Below, in pieces: positions 34,829 through 43,616 of a DNA stretch of 64,000 nucleotides (positions are counted from its first letter, which is position 1; each line of letters opens with the position of its first letter). A program made the position numbers and the translations under genes. The notes below the pieces were generated by a model. The model saw only the letters and a list, made by a program, of their open reading frames with translations. It searched no databases and was not told the origin of the DNA. Source of the stretch: Leifsonia sp. NPDC080035 (GTDB lineage Bacteria > Actinomycetota > Actinomycetes > Actinomycetales > Microbacteriaceae); the NCBI RefSeq assembly GCF_040050925.1, contig NZ_CP157390.1, positions 868,001 through 932,000 of the forward strand, read 5' to 3'.

Positions 34829-36385
34829 ATGACGACACCGCACGATCCGGCAGGGGAGCTGGAGAACCGCCACGAGCACCTGGGCGACGTCAGCCAGTCG
34901 GTCCAGGACTTCTCGAGCGAGCAGGAGGGGTACCACAAGACCCTCTCCGCGCGGCAGCTGCAGATGATCGCCATCGGCGGCGCGATCGGAACCGGCCTGT
35001 TCCTCGGCGCGGGCGGGCGGCTGGAGCAGGGCGGCCCGCTGCTGGTGCTCGTGTACGCGGTGTGCGGTTTCTTCGCCTTCCTGGTGCTGCGCGCGCTCGG
35101 CGAGCTCGTGCTGCACCGTCCGTCGTCCGGCTCGTTCGTGTCGTACGCCCGCGAGTTCTACGGCGAGAAGATGGCGTACGTCGCCGGCTGGATGTACTTC
35201 CTCAACTGGGCGATGACGGCGATCGTCGACTCCACCGCCGTCGCGCTCTACGTCAAGTACTGGAGCGCGTTCTCGGCGGTGCCGCAGTGGCTGCTCGCCC
35301 TCATCGCGCTCGTGGTCGTGGTCAGCCTCAACCTGATCTCGGTGAAGGTGTTCGGCGAGATGGAGTTCTGGTTCGCGCTGATCAAGGTGGGTGCGCTCGT
35401 CGCCTTCCTGGTCGTCGGCATCGTCGTTCTCGCGGCCGGCTGGCCGACCGACGAGGGACCGACGGGCATCGCGATGCTCGCGGCCAACGGCTGGCTGCTC
35501 CCGCACGGCGTCGCCACGATCGGCATGGCCATCGTGCTCGTGCAGGGCGTGGTCTTCGCCTACGCGGCCATCGAGCTCGTCGGCATCGCCGCCGGTGAGA
35601 CCGCGGAGCCGGAGAAGGTCATGCCGCGCGCGATCAACAGCGTGGTGTTCCGCATCGCCGTGTTCTACTGCGGCTCGGTGCTGCTGCTCGCTCTGCTTCT
35701 CCCGGCCAGCGCGTACAGCGGGAGCGAGAGCCCGTTCGTCACGTTCTTCAGCCACCTCGGCGGACCGGAGCTGAGCGCGATCGTCGGCTCCGTGATGAAC
35801 TTCGTCGTGCTGACCGCGGCGCTCTCCAGCCTGAACGCCGGGATGTACTCGACAGGCCGCATCCTGCACTCGATGGCGCAGACCGGTGCCGCCCCCGGCT
35901 TCACCGGACGCATGAACACGCGGGGCGTCCCCTACGGCGGCATCCTGCTCACGGCCTGCATCGGCGTGCTCGGCGTCTTCCTCAACCTGGTGGTGCCCGC
36001 GGAGGCGTTCAACATCGTCCTGAACGTCGCGTCGCTCGGGATCATCACCAGCTGGGCGATGATCGTGCTCTGCCAGATGCAGCTGCGGCGGTGGGCGCTG
36101 CAGGGCAAGATCGCACGGCCGTCGTTCCGGCTGTTCGGGGCGCCGTTCACCGCCTACCTCACCCTGCTGTTCCTGCTCGCGGTGCTGGTGCTGATGGCCT
36201 TCGACTACCCGACCGGCACCTGGACGGTGGCCTCGCTGGTCGTCATCATCCCGCTGCTCATCCTCGGCTGGTACGCGCAGCGGTCGCGCATCCTCGAGAT
36301 CGCGCAGCAGCGGCAGGGCTATACCGGCGCGCACCCCGTGATCGCGGCGCGGCCGCCCCGGCGCCGTCGCCGCGACCGCGGCTGA
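34829..36385 (+). CDS. amino acid permease (AnsP/asparagine-GABA permease type, APC)
   Basis: A protein of 518 residues. The N-terminal 45 residues are hydrophilic, followed by the amino-acid transport family signature 'LSARQLQMIAIGGAIGTGLFLGAGG' (about 43-67) and about 12 membrane segments with 'YAAIELVGIAAGETAEPEKVMPRAINSVVFRI' (about 250-280), the consensus of the YAT/AAT branch. It imports amino acids by proton symport. AAGGG lies 9 bases before ATG 34829, and a TACCCT hexamer about 30 bases upstream may be its -10, so unlike its neighbours it has a real leader. Basic C-terminus. Confidence 0.9.
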   Translation: MTTPHDPAGELENRHEHLGDVSQSVQDFSSEQEGYHKTLSARQLQMIAIGGAIGTGLFLGAGGRLEQGGPLLVLVYAVCGFFAFLVLRALGELVLHRPSSGSFVSYAREFYGEKMAYVAGWMYFLNWAMTAIVDSTAVALYVKYWSAFSAVPQWLLALIALVVVVSLNLISVKVFGEMEFWFALIKVGALVAFLVVGIVVLAAGWPTDEGPTGIAMLAANGWLLPHGVATIGMAIVLVQGVVFAYAAIELVGIAAGETAEPEKVMPRAINSVVFRIAVFYCGSVLLLALLLPASAYSGSESPFVTFFSHLGGPELSAIVGSVMNFVVLTAALSSLNAGMYSTGRILHSMAQTGAAPGFTGRMNTRGVPYGGILLTACIGVLGVFLNLVVPAEAFNIVLNVASLGIITSWAMIVLCQMQLRRWALQGKIARPSFRLFGAPFTAYLTLLFLLAVLVLMAFDYPTGTWTVASLVVIIPLLILGWYAQRSRILEIAQQRQGYTGAHPVIAARPPRRRRRDRG

Positions 36386-36398
36386 GCCGGCAACGTTG

Positions 36399-36425
36399 TA
36401 AGGCAAGCCTTACCTCTCCTAGGCT
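36399..36425 (+). promoter_or_regulatory. DtxR/IdeR-type iron box overlapping the ECF operon promoter
   Basis: Bases 36399-36417 (TAAGGCAAGCCTTACCTCT) match the 19-bp DtxR/IdeR consensus TWAGGTWAGSCTWACCTWA at 16 of 19 positions and include a perfect GTAAGGC-AA-GCCTTAC palindrome (36398-36413). TAGGCT (36420-36425) is the apparent -10, ending 9 bases before ATG 36435, so an iron-loaded repressor bound here would block the promoter. There is no space for a TPP riboswitch. Confidence 0.7.
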
Positions 36426-36434
36426 GGTGATGCC

Positions 36435-37037
36435 ATGACGAACACCAGCACCCGCCTCCTGCTCACCTGCGCCGCCATCGGCGTCGCGGGCGGAATCGTG
36501 TTCTCGGTGTCCGCCTACATCTCCGGGACCCTCGCCGCCGCCGCGCCCATGTTCTACGGCGCGGTCATCGGCGTCTACTTCCTGCCCGGCGTTGTGGCGC
36601 AGGCACTGCTGCGGCGGGGCGGCGTCGCCCTCATCACCTCGGTGATCGCGGGTCTCGTCTCCGTTCCGTTCCAGCCGATCGGCTTCATGGCGGTCATGGC
36701 CGCCGGATCCATCGGGCTGCTGCAGGAGGTGCCGTTCGCCGTCACGCTCTACCGGTACTGGAAGGCCTGGCTGTTCTACCTGGCGGTGACGATCGCCGGG
36801 CTGCTCTTCGGGCTCGGGGTGTTCGTCGCCCAGGGCGCCGAACAGGCGGCGCCGTGGGTGCAGATCGTGCACGTCGGGCTGTTCGTGGCGAGCCCCATCC
36901 TCTTCACCTGGATCGGCCGCACGGTCGCGAAGGGACTCGACCGCACCGGCGCCGGCCGCGGCCTGCAGCTGCCGGTCGTCCGCCCGCGCACTCGCCAGGG
37001 CCGCGACCGCGACGCGCTGCCGATGACGGCCGCCTGA
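36435..37037 (+). CDS. ECF transporter substrate-binding (S) component, YkoE-like
   Basis: A protein of 200 residues with about six membrane segments and the YkoE-like features 'SVSAYISGTLAAAAPMFYGAVIGVYFLPGVVAQALLRRGGVALI' (about 24-67) and 'LQEVPFAVTLYRYWKAW' (about 96-112). YkoE is usually annotated as the hydroxymethylpyrimidine/thiamine-precursor S component. Here the gene follows an iron box instead of a thiamine riboswitch, so the ligand may be an iron compound; this is inference. Apparently leaderless. The fused ATPase and the T component follow immediately. Confidence 0.83.
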   Translation: MTNTSTRLLLTCAAIGVAGGIVFSVSAYISGTLAAAAPMFYGAVIGVYFLPGVVAQALLRRGGVALITSVIAGLVSVPFQPIGFMAVMAAGSIGLLQEVPFAVTLYRYWKAWLFYLAVTIAGLLFGLGVFVAQGAEQAAPWVQIVHVGLFVASPILFTWIGRTVAKGLDRTGAGRGLQLPVVRPRTRQGRDRDALPMTAA

Positions 37038-37044
37038 GGCCGGG

Positions 37045-38736
37045 ATGCCCGCGACGGCGGCACTCCTGCGTGCGCGCGGCGTGCGCATCCAGCACGACGG
37101 CGCCGGCTCGTGGACGCCGGACGGCGTCGACCTCGACGTCGCTCCGGGTGAGGTGCTGCTGGTGCTCGGGCCGAGCGGCTGCGGGAAGTCGACGCTCGCG
37201 CTCGCGCTGAACGGGCTCATCCCGCACGCGGTCCCCGCCGTGATCGAGGGGACGGTCACGGTCGGCGGAACGGACACGGCGAGCGCGCGGGTGGCGGAGC
37301 TGAGCGAGCACGTCGGGATGGTCTTCCAGGACCCTGACGCCCAGATCGTCACCGGGACCGTGCTCGACGAGGTCTGCTTCGGACCCGAGAACCGGCTGCT
37401 GCCGGCCGACGAGGTGCTGCGCAGGGCCGAGGCGGCGTTGCGAGCGGTCGGGCTGTGGGAGCGCAGGGCGGACGACCCTGACACGCTGTCGGGCGGCGGC
37501 AAGCAGCGCCTCGCGATCGCCTGCGCACTCGCCCTGGATGCTCCCCTGCTCGTGCTCGACGAGCCGACGGCGAACCTCGACCCGGCCGGTGCGGAGGAGC
37601 TCTACGGCATCCTCGCGGACCTGGACCGGGCGATCGTTCTCGTCGAGCACAACCTGGATGCGGCGATGGCGATCGTGGACACGGTGCTCGTGCTCGACGG
37701 CGACGCCCGGATGGTGGCCAGCGGCCCCGCGGCCGACGTGCTCCGCTCGCGTGCGGAGGAGCTGCTCGCGTTGGGGGTGTGGCTGCCGACCGCGACGCTC
37801 GCCGGACTCCGGCTCCGCCGCGCGGGGGTGCCGATCGAGCCGCTGCCGGTCACGCCGGGCGAGCTGTCGGAGGCGCTGAGCGGACTGCCGGTGGAGGCGT
37901 TGGCGGGACTCGGGGCGATGGCGGGTGCCGCGGGGCGTGCCGCGCCAGCCGACCAGGCCGATGCGTCCATCCCCGAGAGCGCCGCCGCGGTCAGCGTGCG
38001 GCGCCTCTCCGTCCGCCGCGGCCGACGGGAGGTGCTGCGCGACGTGACGCTCACGGTCCGCCGCGGCGACTTCCTCGCCGTCGTGGGACCGAACGGCGCG
38101 GGGAAGACCACGCTCGTCCAGGCGATCGCCGGGCTGCTCCGCGTGCCGCGCGGGACGGTCGTGGCCGACCGCGTCGGCTTCGTCTTCCAGAACCCGGAGC
38201 ACCAGTTCGTCCGGCACAGCGTGGCGGACGAACTCGCCTTCGGGCTCCGCGGCCTCCCGGCCGACGAGGTCGCCGCCCGGGTGGATGGGATGCTCGCGAC
38301 GCTCGGACTGGCCGAGCAGCGGGACGCGCATCCCTTCCTGCTCTCCGGCGGCCAGAAGCGCCGGCTCTCTGTCGGAACGGCGCTCATCGCCGGAGCGCCG
38401 CTGCTCGTGCTCGACGAGCCCACCTTCGGCCAGGACCGCGCAAGAGCCGCCGAACTGCTCGGGATGCTCGCGCGACTGAACGCCGACGGCACCACCGTCG
38501 TCATCGTGACCCACGACCTCGGCCTCGCCGCGGAGTACGCCAGCCACGTCGCGATCGTCGCGGACGGCAGGCTCGCCGCCCACGGGACGGCCGCGGACGT
38601 CCTCCGCGACGACCACCTCCTGCGGCGGAACGGCCTGCGACGCCCGCCGCTCGCGACCGCGCTCAGCGCGCCGGGCGTCCCCGATCCGCTCCGGGGCGTC
38701 ACCCGGCTCCGCGACCTGCCGGGCGGTGACGCGTGA
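37045..38736 (+). CDS. ECF transporter duplicated ATPase (A-A' fusion)
   Basis: A protein of 563 residues with two complete ABC ATPase domains. First: Walker A 'GPSGCGKST' (about 43-51), signature 'LSGGGKQRLAIACALALDAPLLVLDEPT' (about 150-177). Second: Walker A 'GPNGAGKTT' (about 349-357), Q-loop 'VFQNPEHQFV', signature 'LSGGQKRRLSVGTALIAGAPLLVLDEPT' (about 432-459). The first signature has GGG rather than GGQ, a small deviation. It powers the ECF importer by ATP hydrolysis at the membrane. It starts 7 bases after the S gene and overlaps the T gene by 4 bases. Confidence 0.94.
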   Translation: MPATAALLRARGVRIQHDGAGSWTPDGVDLDVAPGEVLLVLGPSGCGKSTLALALNGLIPHAVPAVIEGTVTVGGTDTASARVAELSEHVGMVFQDPDAQIVTGTVLDEVCFGPENRLLPADEVLRRAEAALRAVGLWERRADDPDTLSGGGKQRLAIACALALDAPLLVLDEPTANLDPAGAEELYGILADLDRAIVLVEHNLDAAMAIVDTVLVLDGDARMVASGPAADVLRSRAEELLALGVWLPTATLAGLRLRRAGVPIEPLPVTPGELSEALSGLPVEALAGLGAMAGAAGRAAPADQADASIPESAAAVSVRRLSVRRGRREVLRDVTLTVRRGDFLAVVGPNGAGKTTLVQAIAGLLRVPRGTVVADRVGFVFQNPEHQFVRHSVADELAFGLRGLPADEVAARVDGMLATLGLAEQRDAHPFLLSGGQKRRLSVGTALIAGAPLLVLDEPTFGQDRARAAELLGMLARLNADGTTVVIVTHDLGLAAEYASHVAIVADGRLAAHGTAADVLRDDHLLRRNGLRRPPLATALSAPGVPDPLRGVTRLRDLPGGDA

Positions 38737-39509
38737 CGTTCCTCTCCGCCGACCCGTACGGAACCGGCGCTCCGCCGCGCGGCCGCTTCCTGCACCACCT
38801 CAACCCGCTCGCGAAGGTCGCGGCGATCCTGCCCGCGTGGATCGGCCTGCTCTTCACGCGGGACGTGCTGACCCCGCTGATCGCGATCGTGGCCGCGGTG
38901 CTGCTGCTGCTCGTGGGGGCGCGACTGCGCGCGGCGGTCGTGGTGGCGCTGCTCGTCGGCATCCCGGTCGTGGTGCTGGTGATGGCGCTGAGCTTCGGGT
39001 TCTGGACGGACCCCTCCCGGGTCGCCGACAGCATCCCGCTGTTCACGATCGGCGCGTACACCTACACGGCGGGCGCGTTCGCGATCGGACTGGCGACCGC
39101 CCTCCGGCTGACGGCCCTGGTGACGCTCGCCCTCGTCGGCGGGCTGACGACGACCGGGCCGGACCTGGCGCGGGCGCTGGTGGCGCAGCTGCGGGTGCCG
39201 TACCGGATCGGCTACACGGCGATCGCGGCGTACCGGTTCCTGCCGCGGTTCCGCAGCGAGCTGGTGGTGATCCGGCAGGCGCAGCGGGTGCGCGGGGTCG
39301 GCCGGTTGCGGGGGCCGCTGGAGGCGGTCGTCCCGCTGCTGGCGTCGAGCATCCGGCACGCCGACCGGATGGCGCTCGCGATGGAGTCGCGGGCGTTCGG
39401 CGCGCATCCCACCCGCACCGAGCGGACACCGTCCCGCTGGCGCCCCCGCGATACCCTCTTCACCGCCACCCTCTGGCTCCTCACCCTCGCGCTCTTCCTC
39501 GCCCCCTGA
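38733..39509 (+). CDS. ecfT: ECF transporter transmembrane component (EcfT)
   Basis: A protein of 258 residues with about five membrane segments and the cytoplasmic coupling motifs 'IRQAQRVRG' (about 184-192) and 'ALAMESRAFG' (about 214-223), the two Ala-Arg-Gly-like helices by which EcfT docks on the ATPases. It transmits ATP-driven movement to the S component. The GTG start overlaps the ATPase stop (GTGA), so translation is coupled. It is the last gene of the iron-box operon; a large palindrome follows at 39522-39587. Confidence 0.92.
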   Translation: MTFLSADPYGTGAPPRGRFLHHLNPLAKVAAILPAWIGLLFTRDVLTPLIAIVAAVLLLLVGARLRAAVVVALLVGIPVVVLVMALSFGFWTDPSRVADSIPLFTIGAYTYTAGAFAIGLATALRLTALVTLALVGGLTTTGPDLARALVAQLRVPYRIGYTAIAAYRFLPRFRSELVVIRQAQRVRGVGRLRGPLEAVVPLLASSIRHADRMALAMESRAFGAHPTRTERTPSRWRPRDTLFTATLWLLTLALFLAP

Positions 39510-39521
39510 CCCGCACCCCAG

Positions 39522-39587
39522 GCCGGCGAGCACAGGGAAAGTGCTCCGTTTCAGCGCGAAACGCGACACTTTTCCTGTGCTCGGCGG
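39522..39587. terminator. bidirectional terminator, sister of the palindrome at 20275
   Basis: The outer arms (39527-39543, CGAGCACAGGGAAAGTG, and the complement ending 39583) pair with one mismatch, extend outward over GCCG/CGGC to 39522 and 39587, and enclose an inner stem CGTTTC/GAAACG. It sits between the convergent EcfT gene (39509) and MarR gene (39614). The outer sequence is the same as in the element at 20275-20331, while the inner part differs. Confidence 0.7.
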
Positions 39588-39613
39588 CCTGCACCGGCGG
39601 GAACCGGCGAGGG

Positions 39614-40084
39614 TCAGGCGGGACGGGCGACCTGTGCGGCCCGCTCGAGGGCGGGAAGGGCGGCGCGCAGCGCCTCCACCTGGTCCGGGTCCAGCTCGTC
39701 GAGGATGGCGGCGACGGCGCGCGCTCGGTCCGAGCGGGCGGCGAGCAGCAGCTCGATGCCCTCGTCGGTGCCGGAGACGAAGAACGAGCGGCCGTCGTCC
39801 GGATCAGGCGTGCGCTGCACGAGGCCGCGCGATTCCAGATCGGAGACCACCCGCGTGATGGTGGGGGCCGCGACTACCTCGATCGCCGCGATCTCGCTCG
39901 GCCGGAGCGGTCCGCGCCGGACGATGGTGGAGAGCGCCGACAGCTGCCCGTGGGAGAGCCCGCCCGTCGCCGAGCGGATGCGGCGGTTCAGCCGTCCGAC
40001 GGCCAGGGCCAGACGACCGGGGACGTCGTTGTCGCCGGTCGTCGGCCGTCCCGTCAGTCCCGAATCCTCATGCGCGTCCCGCAC
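39614..40084 (-). CDS. MarR family regulator
   Basis: A protein of 156 residues. The start is placed at GTG 40084, preceded by AGGA; it overlaps the upstream transporter by 17 bases. The winged helix is visible: 'LSHGQLSALSTIVRRGPLRPSEIAAIEVVAAPTITRVVSDLESRGLVQRTPDPDDGRSFFVSGTDEG' (about 48-115), where the DDGR wing is diagnostic of MarR. It likely represses the MFS gene it is coupled to, in response to a toxic substrate. Candidate operator: the AT-rich site at 41867-41885 in front of the operon. Confidence 0.88.
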   Translation of the reverse strand: MRDAHEDSGLTGRPTTGDNDVPGRLALAVGRLNRRIRSATGGLSHGQLSALSTIVRRGPLRPSEIAAIEVVAAPTITRVVSDLESRGLVQRTPDPDDGRSFFVSGTDEGIELLLAARSDRARAVAAILDELDPDQVEALRAALPALERAAQVARPA

Positions 40085-41810
40085 CGACTTCCTCGCCCTC
40101 CTCGTGGGCCGGTCGCACGGACGCGACGGCCTCCTCATGAACATACTTGCCTCCGCCGAGGAACGACGCCACGGCGCCGATGATGCTCATGACCGCGGCC
40201 GCGATGAAGACCACCACGAGGCCGTCGTGGAAGGGGCCGGAGATCAGCTGCGGGAAGAACTCCTTGCCCGTCAGGATGCTGCCGTCCACGTGCGGGGCCT
40301 GCAGGATCCCGGTCGGGCCGAGCAGGCTCTGGATGGGGTTGTAGCCGAGGAAGGCGGCGAACAGGCTGCCCACCGGCGGGGTGTTCCCGATCTGCGCCGC
40401 GATGTTCTGCGGAACGCCGTGCGAGGTCAGCCCGGTGGTCAGGGCGGTCGGCAGCGCGACCGAGAGGCCCGCGATCATCAGCGAGAAGAAGATGCCGATG
40501 GAGAGGGAGCTTCCGGCGTTGAGGGCGACTCCAGCCATACCGGATGCGGCGCCGCGCTCGTTCGGCGGCACGCTGTTCATGATCGCCGTGCGGTTCGGCG
40601 AGGAGAACAGACCGGAGCCGATGCCGTTCAGGCCGGTGAGCAGGGCGAACTGCCAGTACTCGAAGTTCACCGGGATGAGCAGCAGGCCGACGAAGGTCGC
40701 CGCCACGAGCACCAGCCCGACCGTGGCGAACGCGCGCGACCCGAACCGGTCGGACAGCGCGCCGGAGATCGGCCCGGCGATCAGGAAGCCGATCGTGATC
40801 GGGAGCATGTAGATGCCCGCCCAGAGCGGCGTCGACTCGTAGCTGTAGCCGTGCAGCGGCAGCCAGATCCCCTGCAGCCAGATGATCAGCATGAACTGCA
40901 GTCCGCCTCGGCCGATCGCGGCGAGGAAGCCGGCGAAGATGCCGGAGGAGAAGGCGCGGATGCGGAACAGCCGCATGTCGAACATCGGTGACGGCACCTT
41001 CAGCTCGACGAACACGAAGGCGGCGAGCAGCACGAGCCCGCCGATGATCGAGCCGAGCACCCACGGGTTGCCCCAGCCCTGGGAGGAGTCGCCGTAGGGC
41101 TGGATGCCGTACGTGATGCCGGTGAGCAGCGCGATCAGGCCGATGCCGAAGGTGGCGTTGCCGAGCCAGTCGATGCGACCGGGGTTCTTCTGACCGACCT
41201 CGTGCAGCGACTTGAACGACCAGATGGTACCGATGATGCCGAACGGCACCGACACGAAAAACACCGCGCGCCAGTCGATCTCGGCGAGCACGCCGCCGAG
41301 GATGAGGCCGATGAACGATCCCGCGATGGCGGCGACCTGGTTGAGGCCGAGCGCGAAGCCGCGCTTGTTGGCCGGGAACGCGTCGGTGAGGATCGCGGTG
41401 GAGTTGGCGAACAGCATCGCGCCGCCGACCCCCTGCACGAACCGCCAGGCGATCAGCCACATCGCGCCCGGTCCCCCGCTGAACGGGTCGAGGCAGAGGG
41501 CGATCGCGGCGACGGTGAAGATGACGAAGCCGAGGTTGTAGATGCGCACGCGGCCGAACTGGTCGCCCATCCTGCCGAACATCACGACGAGGACCGCGGT
41601 GACGAGCATGTAGCCCATCAGCATCCAGAGCAGGTACGAGACGTTGCCGGGCTCGAGCGGGTTCAGCTTGATGCCGGTGAAGATGGCGGGCAGCGAGATG
41701 ATGACGATCGACGAGTTGATCGTCGCCATGAGCATGCCGAGCGTGGTGTTCGAGAGCGCCACCCAGCGGTAGTGCGGGTGGTCCTTGGTGAAGATGCCGG
41801 TACGGGGCAA
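40068..41810 (-). CDS. DHA2 family MFS drug efflux transporter (14 TM)
   Basis: A protein of 580 residues with about 14 membrane segments. Signature motif C-like 'WMLMGYMLVTAVLVVMFGRMGDQFGRVR' (about 61-88, containing the loop 2-3 GRMGDQFGR) and 'WRFVQGVGGAMLFANSTAILTDAFPANKRGFALGLNQVAAIAGSFIG' identify the DHA2 EmrB/QacA group. It exports lipophilic compounds by proton antiport. The start is TTG 41810 with AAGGA 9 bases upstream; the first ATG would remove part of the first membrane segment. The C-terminal tail is acidic. Cotranscribed with MarR. Confidence 0.9.
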   Translation of the reverse strand: MPRTGIFTKDHPHYRWVALSNTTLGMLMATINSSIVIISLPAIFTGIKLNPLEPGNVSYLLWMLMGYMLVTAVLVVMFGRMGDQFGRVRIYNLGFVIFTVAAIALCLDPFSGGPGAMWLIAWRFVQGVGGAMLFANSTAILTDAFPANKRGFALGLNQVAAIAGSFIGLILGGVLAEIDWRAVFFVSVPFGIIGTIWSFKSLHEVGQKNPGRIDWLGNATFGIGLIALLTGITYGIQPYGDSSQGWGNPWVLGSIIGGLVLLAAFVFVELKVPSPMFDMRLFRIRAFSSGIFAGFLAAIGRGGLQFMLIIWLQGIWLPLHGYSYESTPLWAGIYMLPITIGFLIAGPISGALSDRFGSRAFATVGLVLVAATFVGLLLIPVNFEYWQFALLTGLNGIGSGLFSSPNRTAIMNSVPPNERGAASGMAGVALNAGSSLSIGIFFSLMIAGLSVALPTALTTGLTSHGVPQNIAAQIGNTPPVGSLFAAFLGYNPIQSLLGPTGILQAPHVDGSILTGKEFFPQLISGPFHDGLVVVFIAAAVMSIIGAVASFLGGGKYVHEEAVASVRPAHEEGEEVGAGRA

Positions 41811-41866
41811 GGGGAGGCGTCCTTCGTCGTGCGTTCCGTGGCGGGTGCGGAGAGATCCGGGTGATT

Positions 41867-41885
41867 TATATGCGTTAACTATATA
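41867..41885. promoter_or_regulatory. AT-rich repeat, possible MarR operator
   Basis: TATAT (41867-41871) and ATATA (41881-41885) are separated by GCGTTAACT in an otherwise very GC-rich region, 57 bases before the MFS start and between it and the haem peroxidase gene. Such short AT-rich inverted repeats are usual for MarR proteins. The GTTAAC core is itself palindromic but offset. Evidence is composition and position only. Confidence 0.35.
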
Positions 41886-42029
41886 TCCGCGAGAGGCCGC
41901 CTGCGGCAGAGATCGGAAGCCGCTTCATGAACGTCGGGGAAATCATGAGGATTCCTCTTGCCGATCGGCAGGGTGTGGAGTAGACCGACCGTGTCACCCA
42001 CCCCACCAGAAAAGAAGAAGAGGGGAATC

Positions 42030-43610
42030 ATGTCCACAACGACGCCCACCGGTGCGCGCGAGCACGGTGGACCCCAGCCCCGAGGCCTCGAATCCACCCC
42101 TGAGTCGAGCTTCGACGGCGGCCGCTACGGCCGCATGTTCCGCGACCTACCGACGTACGACGTGGCCGACGGCTCGCTTGTCGACCTCGGCAAAGCGATG
42201 ATCCAGCCGCCGGAGCCTGCCAAAGAGCTCGGCGTCCCCGACGAGGACGAGAACACCGCGAAACTCGGGGGCGAACTCCGCCTGCCCGCCGGGTACACCT
42301 ACTTCGGCCAGTTCATCGATCACGACATCACCTTCGATCCGGCGTCCAGCCTCACCCGGCAGAACGACCCGAACGCCATCGTCAACTTCCGCACGCCGAA
42401 GTTCGACCTGGACTCGCTCTACGGCCGCGGACCGTCCGATCAGCCGTACCTCTACTCCGACGGCATCCACCTCGCGCTCGGCCAGTCGGTGTCGGATTCG
42501 CTCGGCGGACCGGATCTGCCGCGCGCGGCCAACGGGCGCGCCATCATCGGCGACCCGCGCAACGACGAGAACGTCATCGTCTCGCAGTTGCAGTCCGTGT
42601 TCCTGCGCTTCCACAACGCCGTGGTCGATCGCGTCGCGGCCGAGTTCCCCGGCTGGTCGGCGGCCGACCACCTGAAGCACGCGCAGCGGCTTGTGCGCTG
42701 GCACTACCAGTGGGCCGTCGTGCACGACTACCTTCCGCGACTGGTCGGCGCCGATGTCGTGGCCGACATCCTGCCCGACGAGGGCTATCTGACCTCACCC
42801 GCGACGCACGTCAGCCAGCAGCGCCCGAAGCTGCGGTTCTACCACTACCGGAAGAGCCCGTTCATGCCCCTCGAGTTCAGCGTGGCGGCCTACCGGTTCG
42901 GGCACTCGATCGTGCGACCGAGCTACTTCATCAACGGGACCGCCCGCCCCGACCCCGCGATCGACGGGGCGCAGCGCATCCCGATCTTCACTCCGGACAT
43001 GAGCCACGACCGCGGTGGCCTGAACGGCTTCAAGACGCTGCCCGCGTTCTGGGGAGTGGACTGGACGTTCCTCCTCCCCCGCATCACCGGCTCCGACCCG
43101 GCCGACGCCACGCTGCCGCAGCCGAGCTACAAGCTCGACGCGGAGATCGCCACCCCGCTGAGGGCGCTTCCCGCGTCGGTCGCCGCGCCGGAGCTCGTCA
43201 CGCCCGCCGGCGGTGCCGACCTCGCACAGTCGCTGGCCATCCGCAACCTGCTCCGCGGCAAGCGCCTCGGCCTGCCCTCGGGTGAGGACGTCTCGCGCGC
43301 GATGGGCATCGAGCCGCTGACGCCGACCCAGGTCTTCGACGGCGTGCACCTCGCGGAAACGACGGTGGACGACCTGAGCGGACGGACGCCCCTCTGGTAC
43401 TACATCCTCAAGGAGTCGGAGGTGCGGGCCGCAGGCGAGTGCCTCGGTCCCGTCGGCGGGCGGATCGTGGCGGAGGTGCTCATCGGGCTGCTCGCCGGCG
43501 ATCACCTGAGCTATCTTTCGGTGGAACCGAACTGGAGGCCGAGCCTCGGGCCCGTTGAGGGAGAGTTCACGCTCTCCGATGTCGTGAATCTCGCGCTGAC
43601 GGTCGGGTAG
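42030..43610 (+). CDS. animal-type haem peroxidase
   Basis: A protein of 526 residues. Haem peroxidase (myeloperoxidase/peroxinectin-type) motifs: distal 'YFGQFIDHDITFDP' (about 90-103, distal His and Asp), 'IIGDPRNDENVIVSQLQSVFLRFHN' (about 170-195) and proximal His in 'YRFGHSIVRPSY' (about 288). The catalytic Arg is expected in the 'PRNDEN...' to 'SVAAYRFGHS' span. No signal peptide: the protein starts with a disordered 40-residue segment, so it is cytosolic or exported by another route. Start ATG 42030 with GGGG 5 bases upstream. It oxidises substrates with H2O2. Such genes are patchily distributed in bacteria, suggesting transfer. Divergent from the MFS-MarR operon. Confidence 0.9.
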   Translation: MSTTTPTGAREHGGPQPRGLESTPESSFDGGRYGRMFRDLPTYDVADGSLVDLGKAMIQPPEPAKELGVPDEDENTAKLGGELRLPAGYTYFGQFIDHDITFDPASSLTRQNDPNAIVNFRTPKFDLDSLYGRGPSDQPYLYSDGIHLALGQSVSDSLGGPDLPRAANGRAIIGDPRNDENVIVSQLQSVFLRFHNAVVDRVAAEFPGWSAADHLKHAQRLVRWHYQWAVVHDYLPRLVGADVVADILPDEGYLTSPATHVSQQRPKLRFYHYRKSPFMPLEFSVAAYRFGHSIVRPSYFINGTARPDPAIDGAQRIPIFTPDMSHDRGGLNGFKTLPAFWGVDWTFLLPRITGSDPADATLPQPSYKLDAEIATPLRALPASVAAPELVTPAGGADLAQSLAIRNLLRGKRLGLPSGEDVSRAMGIEPLTPTQVFDGVHLAETTVDDLSGRTPLWYYILKESEVRAAGECLGPVGGRIVAEVLIGLLAGDHLSYLSVEPNWRPSLGPVEGEFTLSDVVNLALTVG

Positions 43611-43616
43611 CGCGCC

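Noticed and set aside
36385..36434. A TPP riboswitch expected before a YkoE-type gene
   Set aside because: Only 49 bases lie between stop and start, no CTGAGA or conserved P1-P5 pattern, and the space is filled by the iron box and promoter.
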